Program-made: the position numbers and the translations under genes | Assembly: GCA_947069175.1 (NCBI GenBank) | Contig: CAMTDV010000013.1 | Coordinates: 13,559,501-13,623,500, forward strand | Reading direction: 5' to 3' | Length of the DNA stretch: 64,000 nt | Source: Scalesia atractyloides | Lineage: Eukaryota; Streptophyta; Magnoliopsida; Asterales; Asteraceae | Notes under the pieces: model-generated | Told to the model about the DNA's origin: nothing | Database searches by the model: none | Seen by the model: only the letters and a program-made list of their open reading frames with translations | Shown: positions 22,559 to 34,134 of the stretch, piece by piece | Numbering within the stretch: the stretch's first letter is position 1 | Layout: each line of letters starts with the position of its first letter

Positions 22559-24607
22559 TACACTAGTAACCAGCTGTATTCGGGTTACATGATTTTAAGT
22601 TTATCAGGGTTAGAGTTATATTGACATATTTAACACAACTAGATATATGAATTGTAGTTTGGTTCATCAAGTTAGTCTATCAATCCAACATGATTGGCAC
22701 ATCCACCTGGTTTGTTGTTGTCAATGACATGCAAAGTATTTGAAGCTTATATTTATTTTATAATTTCTATGTTTTTTTTCTTTTTCGTTATAAAAATACC
22801 TAGTATTTGGAACTTGATAAATTAAAATATGATTATAAGATATATAAAATGATGGAGACTAAGTATAATGTTATTAAAATAATTATAGAATACTCATGAA
22901 TATTTTTATTAAACTTCTTACTTGCACGTTATCCTCAACTTCTAATTCATGACCACATACTACTAATTCCTGTAGCATACCAAAAAAATTATCAATTAAG
23001 TCTGAAAAGCATAAACACCAATATGTGAATGTTAGGAGCACAAAGATATAACTTTATACAGAAAGGTGAGAATGTATTATAACATAATTGTAGTAAACTT
23101 AAAAATAAAAAATGATGTAGAATTAGAGAAAATAACATAAATGGAGTAAAATGGAATAAAACTGTTGCACTTCTTGCCGGAAGAGAATTTTGATGAAAAG
23201 GACTATTTTGGAACCCAAAAAAAGATTTGAAGGAATATTTTTATAGGTAGAAAAAATAGATGGTTTTTTTTTTCTTGTTAATTGAAAAACCTTATTTTAT
23301 ATGAAAAAGGTATGTGAATCATGTGATTTATATCAATGACAAATGTTGCAGTTTTTTATATAACACAAAGTACTCCGGACAATAGTCATAACTCATAGAG
23401 TGACGATTGAAGAAAGTCAAAACCATTATAACGTATGCCTCAAGGCATCATATCATTATTGATGCCCAAAGTTTATTTAACTACAACTAATAATTACCAT
23501 ATTTTCAAGTAAAGGTAACTTCGTGTCTTATACTTATAAAGATAACTTAAGAATTAACTTTAACATGAGGCGTTAAATTTGTTGTGTTTACAGGTTGACA
23601 GATTGATCATCACATGAGTCCGAATACAACACAACCTAAAAGCTATGTTTTTACACATGAACCTAAACACAACTCAAGTATTTTATGTTTATTTATTTGT
23701 TCTTCCTTTGTAAATATTACTACATAGTTACAAACCAAATATTCTTAAAAAGGTAATGTTCGTTTCACATAATGAAAATGTGTAACACCCCAAAATGTGC
23801 ATACGTGATTATTTTAATTTTCGTAGTATGTCCTAGTAAGAAAATAACATAACTAATTGATTACATGTAGTTTTATAAAAGATAAAGATGTTTAATAAAT
23901 TTAAATATGGGTCAAACATGAAGGGCCAATTGTAGCAAAATGGAAAGTTGAGGTTAAAGATTAAAAGTGCAGAATTTAGTGTGTGTGTTCTGTACGAGAG
24001 AAAGGGAGAGAAGGGAAAAACTTTCTTCTTCAACAACAACAAGAAATTCAGCAAATTAAAGAGGTTCTAGGGTTGAAATTGAATGCATGTATTGAAATTC
24101 TTGATCAACTAAGTGTCTCTAACATAGGTCAGTTGAATTTTATGATTTGATGATCATTCATGAAGTGGGTTGTAATAAATCCGTGAAATTTTATGGAACT
24201 AAGCATGGTTATTGGTTAGAATCATCATATAGAAGATGAAATATGCTTGAAATTGATTATCATGATAAATTGAAGTAAAACTCACTTGTAGTAATAGTAG
24301 TAGTAGTAGTATGATGAGATGTTATGATCATGTAGGTGCAAGAAATTAGGTGCAATATTGATGTATGAATGTGTGTGTAGTAGAGAAGTGTTAAATGAAT
24401 TTGATATAGAATGAAGGTTATGTGACTTTAGTTGATTTGATGATTCATGATATGAACTAGTAGGAATATGCATAGAACACTTGTACATTATGCCTTGTTA
24501 GTGGTACGCACGCCAAGTGTTTAATAAAATGCCTTGAATTGAGATTCTATATGAATATGATGCTAAATGGTTAGAACTGGTAAAATGATAGTTGTTAACT
24601 CAATTAT
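22559..24607 (+). repeat. Direct duplication, copy A (2.05 kb)
   Basis: Nearly identical to 27065-29111, with only scattered substitutions and small indels by eye. Shared sequence starts at TACACTAGTAACCAGC and ends at AACTCAATTAT. It consists of 1.2 kb of AT-rich DNA followed by the first 827 bp of an LTR. The LTR stops abruptly at 24607 in this copy. Confidence 0.95.
23781..24607 (+). repeat. Truncated LTR (5' 827 bp)
   Basis: Starts TGTAACACCCCAAAATGTG preceded by AAATG, exactly like the complete solo LTR at 28288. A TAG microsatellite lies at 24291-24310. It ends at the duplication breakpoint, with unrelated DNA following. Confidence 0.88.
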
Positions 24608-25052
24608 TTGATAGATGTATTCAAATCATGGTATATTCGTTGTGTAAGACTTAATTATTGGATATTTCATGTTTTCCTTTAAAAAGTATAATGCTAAATA
24701 TATTATCATTGAAGGATAAGAAAAGTACTTCATGTATGAGAGTATACGAATCAAAACTATAGTCATGGTATCTTCATTCTCTATTTTTATATCAATATAG
24801 ACTTAATTAGCTATTGGATATTTCATACATATTTTCATTTAAAATGTATAAGGCTCAATATTATTTTTCGAAGAAAATAAAAGAACATGTATATACGAGT
24901 AAATAAAAGAATAAAAACACCAAAATCAAAACTATTAGCTAATCATATTTCATAAAAAGATATTCAAATCATGGTACGTTTAATGTGGTTGATTCTTAAA
25001 CTTATTCTATTATTACAAATGAATAAATTATTATGTAAATAAATATAAGACA

Positions 25053-25100
<48 letters not shown>

Positions 25101-25120
25101 CACTAAACAACATACACTGA
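24608..25120. other. AT-rich spacer with internal repeats and an ATT microsatellite
   Basis: TATTCAAATCATGGTA occurs at about 24619 and 24961, and two diverged blocks share GACTTAATTA...ATTGGATATTTCAT. A pure ATT run of 16 units lies at 25053-25100. This is the 3' flank of the minus-strand gene that follows. Confidence 0.7.
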
Positions 25121-25498
25121 TCATATGCTACGACTACGCATTTTTCTAGAGGAACATGAAGAAGCCCTAACGGTAAAAGATCGGAAAAAATCATCTACCT
25201 CATGGCGCCTTGTATTTTCAAAGAATTCTGGTGCATCATTATCATCAGATGATCTCCTTCTCTTTTTTAACGGTTTTCGTGGCGCTGGTGGTGGCAGTTG
25301 CAGTGATTTGATCTTGTGATCATCGGATGTTGGAGTGTGACAGTCGTAATTATCATCTTCTTCCTCCCTCTGCCGCTTGTTGTTTGACTTTGATGCTTCA
25401 TGATCATTTAACTTATCATTATCATCATCTTCCTTTTGATCACCAGGGTTTGCAATGGATTTTAGGGTGGAGTAAGATTCATTTTGGTTGTTAGACAT
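25121..25498 (-). CDS. SMR: SIAMESE-related (SMR) cyclin-dependent kinase inhibitor
   Basis: A complete intronless frame of 125 residues. Residues 53-63 read CHTPTSDDHKI and 69-76 PPPAPRKP, the hallmark motifs of plant SIM/SMR proteins. Residues 77-82 are a basic KKRRR-type nuclear signal. The C-terminal part has EFFEN (91-95) and EVDDFF (100-105), like the EIERFF element of SIAMESE, then an RS-rich end. The N-terminal half is acidic and low complexity. SMR proteins bind and inhibit CDK-cyclin complexes in the nucleus and promote endoreduplication or arrest under stress. The start ATG at 25496-25498 is preceded by a CT-rich leader (minus strand) and a TATATATAATAATATAT stretch about 150 bases upstream. 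Single-exon structure and length fit the family. It is the only intact gene between two retroelement-rich blocks. Confidence 0.82.
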   Translation of the reverse strand: MSNNQNESYSTLKSIANPGDQKEDDDNDKLNDHEASKSNNKRQREEEDDNYDCHTPTSDDHKIKSLQLPPPAPRKPLKKRRRSSDDNDAPEFFENTRRHEVDDFFRSFTVRASSCSSRKMRSRSI

Positions 25499-25924
25499 GA
25501 CAAGTAGTGTTTAGGTGATGAAGCCACCGTAAACTGAAATATTAGGATGAGCACTCTTGCTGATCAACTCAGCTAGAGAGAGAGGGGGGAGAGAGGGAGA
25601 GAGAAAAACTTGACAATATACTTTGTGCATATATTATTATATATATTGGGTCACATGTTAGTTCTGATCATGTTCAATTTATTCCAAAGTTTAATGATAA
25701 TTTGATAAATATTGCTGCAATAAGTAATACAACAGTCAACTCTTTTTATCATATGTTGTATTGTGGTTTGTTATATTTACACAGGTTACTGAAATTAATA
25801 TATATTATTATAAAAAAATTTATTAGCTAAAAAAGTATTTGTAATACTTTAATATATGTTATGTAATCGATTAAAGAGGGAAGTAAACAATAGAGTAATA
25901 AATTTTTTGAGCTAATTATATGGA
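25499..25924. other. Upstream region of the SMR-like gene
   Basis: Includes a GA/CT-rich tract (25571-25605) likely in the 5' leader and a TATA-rich stretch (25630-25650) suited to a minus-strand promoter. Otherwise AT-rich with no gene. Confidence 0.5.
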
Positions 25925-26673
25925 TAGGGTTGTAATCGAATTGAACAAACATGAATAAGTTTATGTTTGTGTTTGTTTGTTAAGGAAATTAATATGTTAG
26001 CGAACTGTTCACGAACGCATACCAAACATAAGTTTATGTCAGTGTTCATTCGTTAAGGAAATTCATTTGTTCGCGAACAGTTCGTGAACACTAGCCTTAA
26101 ACACAAACGAACGTAAACGAACATTCAACTTAAAATAAAAATTAAAAACATTGTTAACCTTAAACATTGAACATAATTAATTAAATACAACCATTAGAGG
26201 ATAAATCAAAACACCAAAAGTCTACTGCAATCATCAAACGATTATCAATTCTAACTAAGTTAGACATAATTAATTAGTTATAATTAATCAAAGTTTAACT
26301 AACTTAGATATAATTATTTCAAAAAATGTCTTGAATGTCCAAATTTCAGCTAACATGGGAAAAAAATAAGGTTTCAAGTTTCAAGTTTTGAATATGTGTA
26401 GATAAAAGGTTTATTATCTCTTATTTTTTAATGTAATCAAACGAACACGAACGAGTGTAAATGAACGAACATGAAAGAACTTACCGAACATAATACCGAA
26501 CGTTCACGAACGTAATCGAACGAACGAGACCTTTGTTCGTGTTCGCTCACTAAGCTAACTGAACAAATGTTTTTGTTCATGTTCGTTCGTTAAGCTATGA
26601 ACGAACATAAACGAACTTCTTGCCGAACGCTTCACGAACTATTCGCTGAACGTTCGGTTCGTTTACAGCCCTA
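25925..26673. mobile_element. hAT-type non-autonomous element, GAACGAAC family, copy 1
   Basis: 749 bp. Left end is TAGGGTTGTAATCGAA and right end TTCGTTTACAGCCCTA, which pair as terminal inverted repeats. It is flanked by 8-bp near-identical duplications TATATGGA and TATATGGG. The interior is packed with GAACGAAC / GTTCGTTC motifs in both orientations, and there is no coding potential. TAGGG ends with 8-bp target duplications are typical of hAT elements. Confidence 0.85.
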
Positions 26674-27064
26674 TATATGGGTAATCCTTGTGCTTTTTCT
26701 GGAACAACACCTTAATGTACTAAAGTATTCAGTAATAGGTTAAGGTTTTGTAGTTTTTATTATGTGACATCTTTGGGTATTAGAATTAACTTCTGTTAAT
26801 TGTTATTTTTTCTATTAAAATTAAATATGACTAAAATGCCATTGGCTAATTAGAAGGACTACTTTTGTAATTTATGATAATTTATTTAGAGAGACCATAT
26901 ATGTAGGTTATGGATCCTGAAACACTTGCTAATTGAGAAATTTAAGAATCATTTCAAACCACACATTCTCTTTAAGTCATTTTTTTTACTTTTAATTGTA
27001 CGTTTTTAAGATTTTTTTAATATATACATATATATATATATATATATTATCAATTCTTAAACTA
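26674..27064. other. AT-rich spacer
   Basis: No gene seen. It ends in a TA microsatellite (27022-27048) just before duplication copy B. Confidence 0.6.
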
Positions 27065-29111
27065 TACACTAGTAACCAGCTGTATTCGGGTTACATGATT
27101 TTAAGTTTATCAGAGTTAGAGTTATATTGATATATTTAACACAACTAGATATATGAATTGTAGTTTGGTTCATCAAGTTAGTCTATCAATCCAACATGAT
27201 TGGCACATCCACCTGGTTTGTTGTTGTCAATGACATGCAAAGTATTTGAAGCTTATATTTATTTTATAATTTCTGTGTTTTTTTTCTTTTTCGTTATAAA
27301 AATACCTAGTATTTGGAACTTGATAAATTAAAATATGATTATAAGATATATAAAATGATGGAGACTAAGTATAATGTTATTAAAATAATTATAGAATACT
27401 CATGAATATTTTTATTAAACTTCTTACTTGCACGTTATCCTCAACTTCTAATTCATGACCACATACTACTAATTCATGTAGCATACCAAAAAAATTATCA
27501 ATTAAGTCTGAAAAGCATAAACACCAATATGTGAATGTTAGGAGCACAAAGATATAACTTTATACAGAAAGGTGAGAATGTATTATAACATAATTGTAGT
27601 AAACTTAAAAATAAAAAATGATGTAGAATTAGAGAAAATAACATAAATGGAGTAAAATGGAATAAAACTGTTGCACTTCTTGCCGGAAGAGAATTTTGAT
27701 GAAAAGGACTATTTTGGAACCCAAAAAAAGATTTGAAAGAATATTTTTATAGGTAGAAAAAATAGACGGTTTTTTTTTTTCTTGTTAATTGAAAAACCTT
27801 ATTTTATATGAAAAAGGTATGTGAATCATGTGATTTATATCAATGACAAATGTTGCAGTTTTTTATATAAAACAAAGTACTCCGGACAATAGTCATAACT
27901 CATAGAGTGACGATTGAAGAAAGTCAAAACCATTATAACGTATGCCTCAAGGCATCATATCATTATTGATGCCCAAAGTTTATTTAACTACAACTAATAA
28001 TTACCATATTTTCAAGTAAAGGTAACTTCGTGTCTTATACTTATAACGAAAACTTAAGAATTAACTTCAACATGAGGCGTTAAATTTGTTGTGTTTACAG
28101 GTTGACAGATTGATCATCACATGAGTCCGAATACAACACAACCTAAAAGCTATGTTTTTACACATGAACCTAAACACAACTCAAGTATTTTATGTTTATT
28201 TATTTGTTCTTCCTTTGTAAATATTACTACATAGTTACAAACCAAATATTCTTAAAAAGGTAATGTTCGTTTCACATAATGAAAATGTGTAACACCCCAA
28301 AATGTGTATACGTGATTATTTTAATTTTCGTAGTATGTCCTAGTAAGAAAATAACATAACTAATTGATTACATGTAGTTTTATAAAAGATAAAGATGTTT
28401 AATAAATTTAAATATGGGTTAAACATGAAGGGCCAATTGTAGCAAAATGGAAAGTTGAGGTTAAAGATTAAAAGTGCAGAATTTAGTGTGTGTTCTGTAC
28501 GAGAGAAAGGGAGAGAAGGGAAAAACTTTCTTCTTCAACAACAACAAGAAATTCAGCAAATTAAAGAGGTTCTAGGGTTGAAATTGAATGCATGTATTGA
28601 GATTCTTGATCAACTAAGTGTCTCTAACATAGGTCAGTTGAATTTTATGATTTGGTGATCATTCATGAAGTGGGTTGTAATAAATCGTGAAATTTTATGA
28701 AACTAAGCATGGTTATTGGTTAGAATCATCATGTAGAAGATGAAATATGCTTGAAATTGATTATCTTGATAAATTGAAGTAAAACCCACTTGTAGTAATA
28801 GTAGTAGTAGTAGTATGATGAGATGTTATGATCATGTATGTGCAAGAAATTAGATGCAATATTGATGTATGAATGTGTGTATAGTAGAGAAGTGTTAAAT
28901 GAATTTGATATAGAATGAAGGTTATGTGACTTTAGTTGATTTGATGATCCATGATATGAACTAGTAGGAATATGCATAGAACACTTATACATTATGCCTT
29001 GTTAGTGGTACGCACGCCAAGTGTTTTGTAAAATGCCTTGAATTGAGATTCTATATGAATATGATGCTAAATGGTTAGAATTGGTAAAATGATAGTTGTT
29101 AACTCAATTAT
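27065..29111 (+). repeat. Direct duplication, copy B (2.05 kb)
   Basis: Partner of 22559-24607 in the same orientation, offset about 4.5 kb. Here the LTR at its right end continues without break to 30260. Confidence 0.95.
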
Positions 29112-30260
29112 GTTAATGAAAGAATGAAATAAAGACATGAGATTAAAGTATGTTGATTGTAAAAATGTAGGCGTGAAAGAAGAAGGTTCAAGCAACCGGA
29201 ATCCTCAAAGCTCGTAAGATCGAGGTACGTTACCTGTATGTTGTATTTTCGCTTGTATATTAGGTTTAGTTGTAATGAATTATCTAACATCATCGTGAAG
29301 GATTATAATCGTTATTGTTTCAATTAGAGATGTTGCCAAATGATTGGTAAAGAACTAAGAAAGCAAAAGAATGGTTTCGCGTTGATTCGTGTTGAACGGG
29401 TCAGCCGGACAAGAAGTAAGAAATCAAAAGAATGGTTTCGCGTTGACTGGTGTTATACGGGTCAACCGGACAAGAATTAGAATGAGAATGAAAAAGTATG
29501 ACTTTGTGTTGACTCACGTAGAATGGGTCAACCGAGTAAGAATGAAGTAGTATGGTTTTGTGTTGACTCGTGTTGAACGGGTCAACCGAACAAGAATTAG
29601 AATGAGAATGAAAAAGTATGACTTTGTGTTGACTCATGTAGAATGGGTCAACCGAGTAAGAATGAAGAAGTATGGTTTTGCGTTGACTCGTGTTGAACAG
29701 GTCAACCAGACAAGAACTAGAATGAGAAAGTAAAAGTACGGTTTCGTGTTAATTCGTATTAAACGATCAACCGAATAAGAATGCGAAAGTTAAATGATAG
29801 TTATGGAGTTAAGCCAATGCGAATGGTCTATAAGTTCATGTCGTTCAAGTAAAGAACTTTAAAAAGTTAAAGAATGTGATGTCAAAATAACTCGTTGAAT
29901 TTGTTATAAATTATTATATGAATCGTTAACCGAATTTTTATGATGTTTAGGTAAAACTTCCATTTGACGTTGCGCCTCGCTTGGAAAGAACACACTTTTG
30001 CCCTCTTTACGCTTCGGCAAGTGATAATGACAAACGGGTCAAACTAGTTTTGGGTTTGTAAATGATGAATTTACTTCGAAAGTTCCTTTTGTAAGAAGAT
30101 GAATTAACTTTAGTAATTAGTTTAATTTGATGTTGTCGAAATATTTTGTAGCCGTGTTTGTCGTACTAAAGTGTAAGGGTATAATGAGAATTTAAGCTCT
30201 GTTTTTAAAAGTTCAAAATTTTATAGTTTTCTAGTCGTAAAATTTATGTTGGGCGTTTCA
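28288..30260 (+). repeat. Solo LTR, 1973 bp, with perfect 5-bp target duplication
   Basis: Starts TGTAACACCCC and ends GGGCGTTTCA, so the ends are imperfect inverted repeats. AAATG precedes it (28283-28287) and follows it (30261-30265). No gag-pol or second LTR is adjacent, so recombination between two LTRs removed the interior. It holds a TAG microsatellite (about 28794-28815) and a 60-bp minisatellite near its middle. Confidence 0.92.
29365..29790. repeat. About seven-copy, 60-bp minisatellite in the solo LTR
   Basis: Units contain GGTTTCGCGTTGACTCGTG, TTGAACGGGTCAACCG and ACAAGAA with alternating longer and shorter spacers (AATGAGAATGAAAAAGTATG). Six to seven units are visible and the edges are diverged. 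Confidence 0.9.
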
Positions 30261-33200
30261 AAATGAAATACGAGTGAAATTGAAATATAGATTCCATTTC
30301 TTATGCTATCTGTTTCAAGAAAAAAAAATTGGAATTAAATCTAAATCGTCGGCTCACCTCATTCTTTCTGGATATAGGGTACTTATGTTATTTTACATTC
30401 CAATTTATGAATTTTATTGATAACTATCACTTAAACACATTATGGGATTTTAAAAAAATCTTTAAAATCCAATTCCAATTCCATTACATTTCACGAAACG
30501 AACACTACCTGAGAAATCTGACACAATTTATCTTTTAGCATTTAAGTTGATCATAAATGCCTTTTAATTCTTTTTTTATGATATATACTTGTCAGTTTGA
30601 GGAACCGTTGGGTTGACTCAAGTCCGACCCGTCATTCAAACATTAATCATAAATTTTTATATTTTCCATTAGTAGCTTGGTGTGTGTATATATATAACTA
30701 AGATCAACTTGTTATTATATAAATTAGTCAAAAGTATGTTATATTATGATATAATCAATCTTACATGTATATGCATTCGTGTAAACCCTGATTGGGTTCT
30801 TTTAAACTATTACTACTTAAGAAACCAATATTATCAATTGAAAAATAGCTAGCATGTTTCCTTAGAAGACAATCCAACAAATAAAGCTAAAGATTTGTGA
30901 CAAAAATTTGGCACTATGCTTTTTGGCAAAGTGCATAGTCAGAAGATAAGTTTTGAACTCCATAATTGTCTTTAAAACCCTTTTTAACCATCACATAAGT
31001 TGGAGTATGTGAATCTCTTTAACAAATCCATAAAGTGGATGAATTTGAATATGTTAAGAAATCTATAAAGATAGCAATAAATGTTATGTTAATGATTTAT
31101 ATGATCACTGTTATAATACTGATTTTATGTTATTTGTTGGTGATATTTCACTTTAATATAGAATATAAAATGAACAAATAAGGATTTGAATGATTTTATA
31201 TAATTTCCCAATAGTGAACATGAAAAAGCGACTGAGATTGGAGGGATATAAACTTTAAAATTATCATATGAATCAATCATGTAAAGGAAAGTTGGTATTC
31301 AATCCATATTCACCTTAGTTTGTGGGGACAACCCACCATGCTAAGTAAAGCAACGTGTACACGAAAGAAAACACACTTGGTTATTTTAAAGTTATAACTA
31401 GTGTGTTTTTAGTACTCTTATGTGTTTTTAAGTTTTTATTAATGCTTTTATTAGTTATATCTTATGGTTGTTAAGAGAACAAGAAATCGTTTGGTAAAAA
31501 CTAATGTGTTTTTATAACAACCGCATTGTCGACTACAGTACCCTTATAACAAGTTATATGTACGCTTCTACATGGGTGTATTCAGTGTACAAGCAGGGGT
31601 AGCTCGTGCTATCACTCAACTCAGTCTCCGTAGTCTAATTTTTTTTCTTGGTTCTATACAAAAGATACTCATAAATTTTAGGATAGATCCGTCACAGTCC
31701 TTCTAACGAGTTGTCTCTATGTTAAAGTTCAACTCGTGCTTCAAAAAAAAGCTACATCCGGCCCATTGCGCTCCAAGACCCTAAATCCAGCTAAATCACC
31801 CTAAATCCACGTCCACTGATTACATTCTTTATAGAAACAAACCTAAATCCAGCTAAATCATATTTTTATCAAAACCAAACTTACACTTTAGTTTCTACAT
31901 TAAAGTCTTGTTAATATATTCGAAAAAAAAAATGAAAAGCTTTAAGAATACCTAATTTAAGCTGAATAACAAAAAATAATAATAACACTGATATTATAAT
32001 AATAATAATAATAATAATTATGATTATTATTGTTTTTATTTTGAAAGCAAAGGAAACAAAAAGATAAAAGACAGTGAGATGAGATGCTATGTATGCTTTC
32101 TATGTAAATATTAAGTCGAATTACATGAAAAATAAAACTATTCACTAAAGAATAACCTTAACAGAACATATAAGTGGAGGTCCACAATTTTAAAATATGC
32201 GTTATGTTAATGTTTTTGATTTGTATTATCTAAAAATATAGATATATTCTAACTTTATAATAGTATCTAATGGATTTGACTTGGAAGAACACGTGGTATA
32301 ATATTATTAAAAAAAACAAACAAACAAACTTTCATAAATCCTTACATTTGTATAGTGAAGTTGGGTCATGACAGAAACACCCTCTCTATCTTCTGGAATC
32401 ATGCCCTCCCTTTGTAACTTATAATTTAGAGTGCATATTGTATCATAAAATATGTTATGATTAACTAAACTAAATGTGAAATTTTATACATTTTGAATCT
32501 TCATATCTAATATTTATGTCAACAACTAGGATTGTATTTGAACATGTATGCAATTTTTTAAATGTTATTTTTACAGGATTTTATAGATACAAGTAACATA
32601 TTTCCGTATAAATATAATACGATATATTATAATTAAAAACGTGATATATTAGAAAACAAAAGAGAAGTTGTCAAATTGACAAATTCCAAACCGGCATCGA
32701 TTGATTTGTAGAAAATCACAATCGTTGGATTAGTTTACCTACTTTCCAATAGACTTGTTGACAACAAAAGTATTAATGACAGAGAAAATTAAATTTACCA
32801 AGTCAAAGTTCATTCAAACAAAATCTAATAATATATATATATAAATAATTTCTAGTAGGGTACGATAAATTATGAACATAGTACAAGTCTTTAATGCTTT
32901 CGGTCAAAATCGAAAGGGAGGGAAAGGGTGTGGTTTACACGTATATGATGATGGCATGCACGCAATTTCTTTTACGAATGTTCTATTTGGCTTCTTTTGA
33001 GTTTTCATGAACCTTAGACCCCTTAACTTTATCCGACTTTCTAGTTTTTGAGAATATTTTTGTATGATTAAGTGTTACATGATACATTATTAATATAAAT
33101 TTGTGATAAATAGTGTTTCAAAATTTTGAATTATTTGTTTTTTTATTTTTAGTAATATTTTATATATTATTTATTTAATTTTATTTAATTTTATTTTAGT

Positions 33201-34134
33201 AATATTTATATATAAAGTTTTGATGAACAGTGTTTCAAAATTTTGAAGTATTTGTTTTTTTTATTTTTAGTAATATTTTACGTATTATTTATTTAATTTT
33301 AATAATAAATAGTAAGTGATAATTCTTAGGTATTTGCATTTTGTTTTTATCAGTAGTATTCTTTTTGGCATCCAGTTTGATTTTTTTTTCTATTCGTAGT
33401 ATTCTTTTTGGCATCCAATTTGATTTTATAGTTTTTCAATCATTTTTTTTTTAATTTTCAAGGTAAAAGATGGAGGTTCAACTAAAGAAAAAAGTTACAC
33501 TTGTTCACTTAAATACGCTTCTTTTTTTTTTAATTCTACGTTATTCAAAGACGAGAAATATAAAACAATCCTTTCTATCATTAAACCAAAATCCCATGAC
33601 CATATGTCCATACATGATTTTTGATTAACCGTCACCATAACTTCAAATCTTTATGTTCTGCCAAAAATTCTTACATTGTTCGAAACATGACCTATTTTCT
33701 TCAATCTTACATACATCATCTAAACCAAATTACAAAATGTAACCCAATATTTATTTTTTTAACAAGCTCAAATCATTGAATCAACTAAAGATAATACACC
33801 CAACTTGAGACAATCATCAAAAAGCTAATAATTCACACTTTATTCCAAAAGTGCAAGTGAAACAATAGACAAAGGACCACATGTTTTAAAAAACTCCTAA
33901 GTATGTCGGCCAAACCAAACAGAGTATTTAATTAACAGGATAATTGCGTTGATTTTTCCAGCGAAAAACAGTTTTCAAACCTCTGTTTCATCACCACATA
34001 ACCAAACCACCACATTCTTCAATTTTTGCTTCATTTTCCCCTCATAATCCCACCGAAAACCATACCCAATTGTCACTCTTTCCGCTTAATTCATAAATAA
34101 AATTAATCCCAAAACAGAGTATAAAAAAACAGAT
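30261..34134. other. AT-rich intergenic region
   Basis: No gene recognised. Contents: a TAA microsatellite (31998-32020), a partial direct duplication near 33105-33300 (AGTGTTTCAAAATTTTGAA twice about 120 bp apart), a repeated TATTCTTTTTGGCATCCA (33357 and 33408), and an unassigned moderately GC-rich patch at 31570-31760. The last 150 bases are the presumed promoter and leader of the aspartic protease gene. Confidence 0.6.

Noticed and set aside
24964..25194. Asn-rich minus-strand frame
   Set aside because: Translation of the ATT microsatellite overlapping the end of the SMR-like gene.
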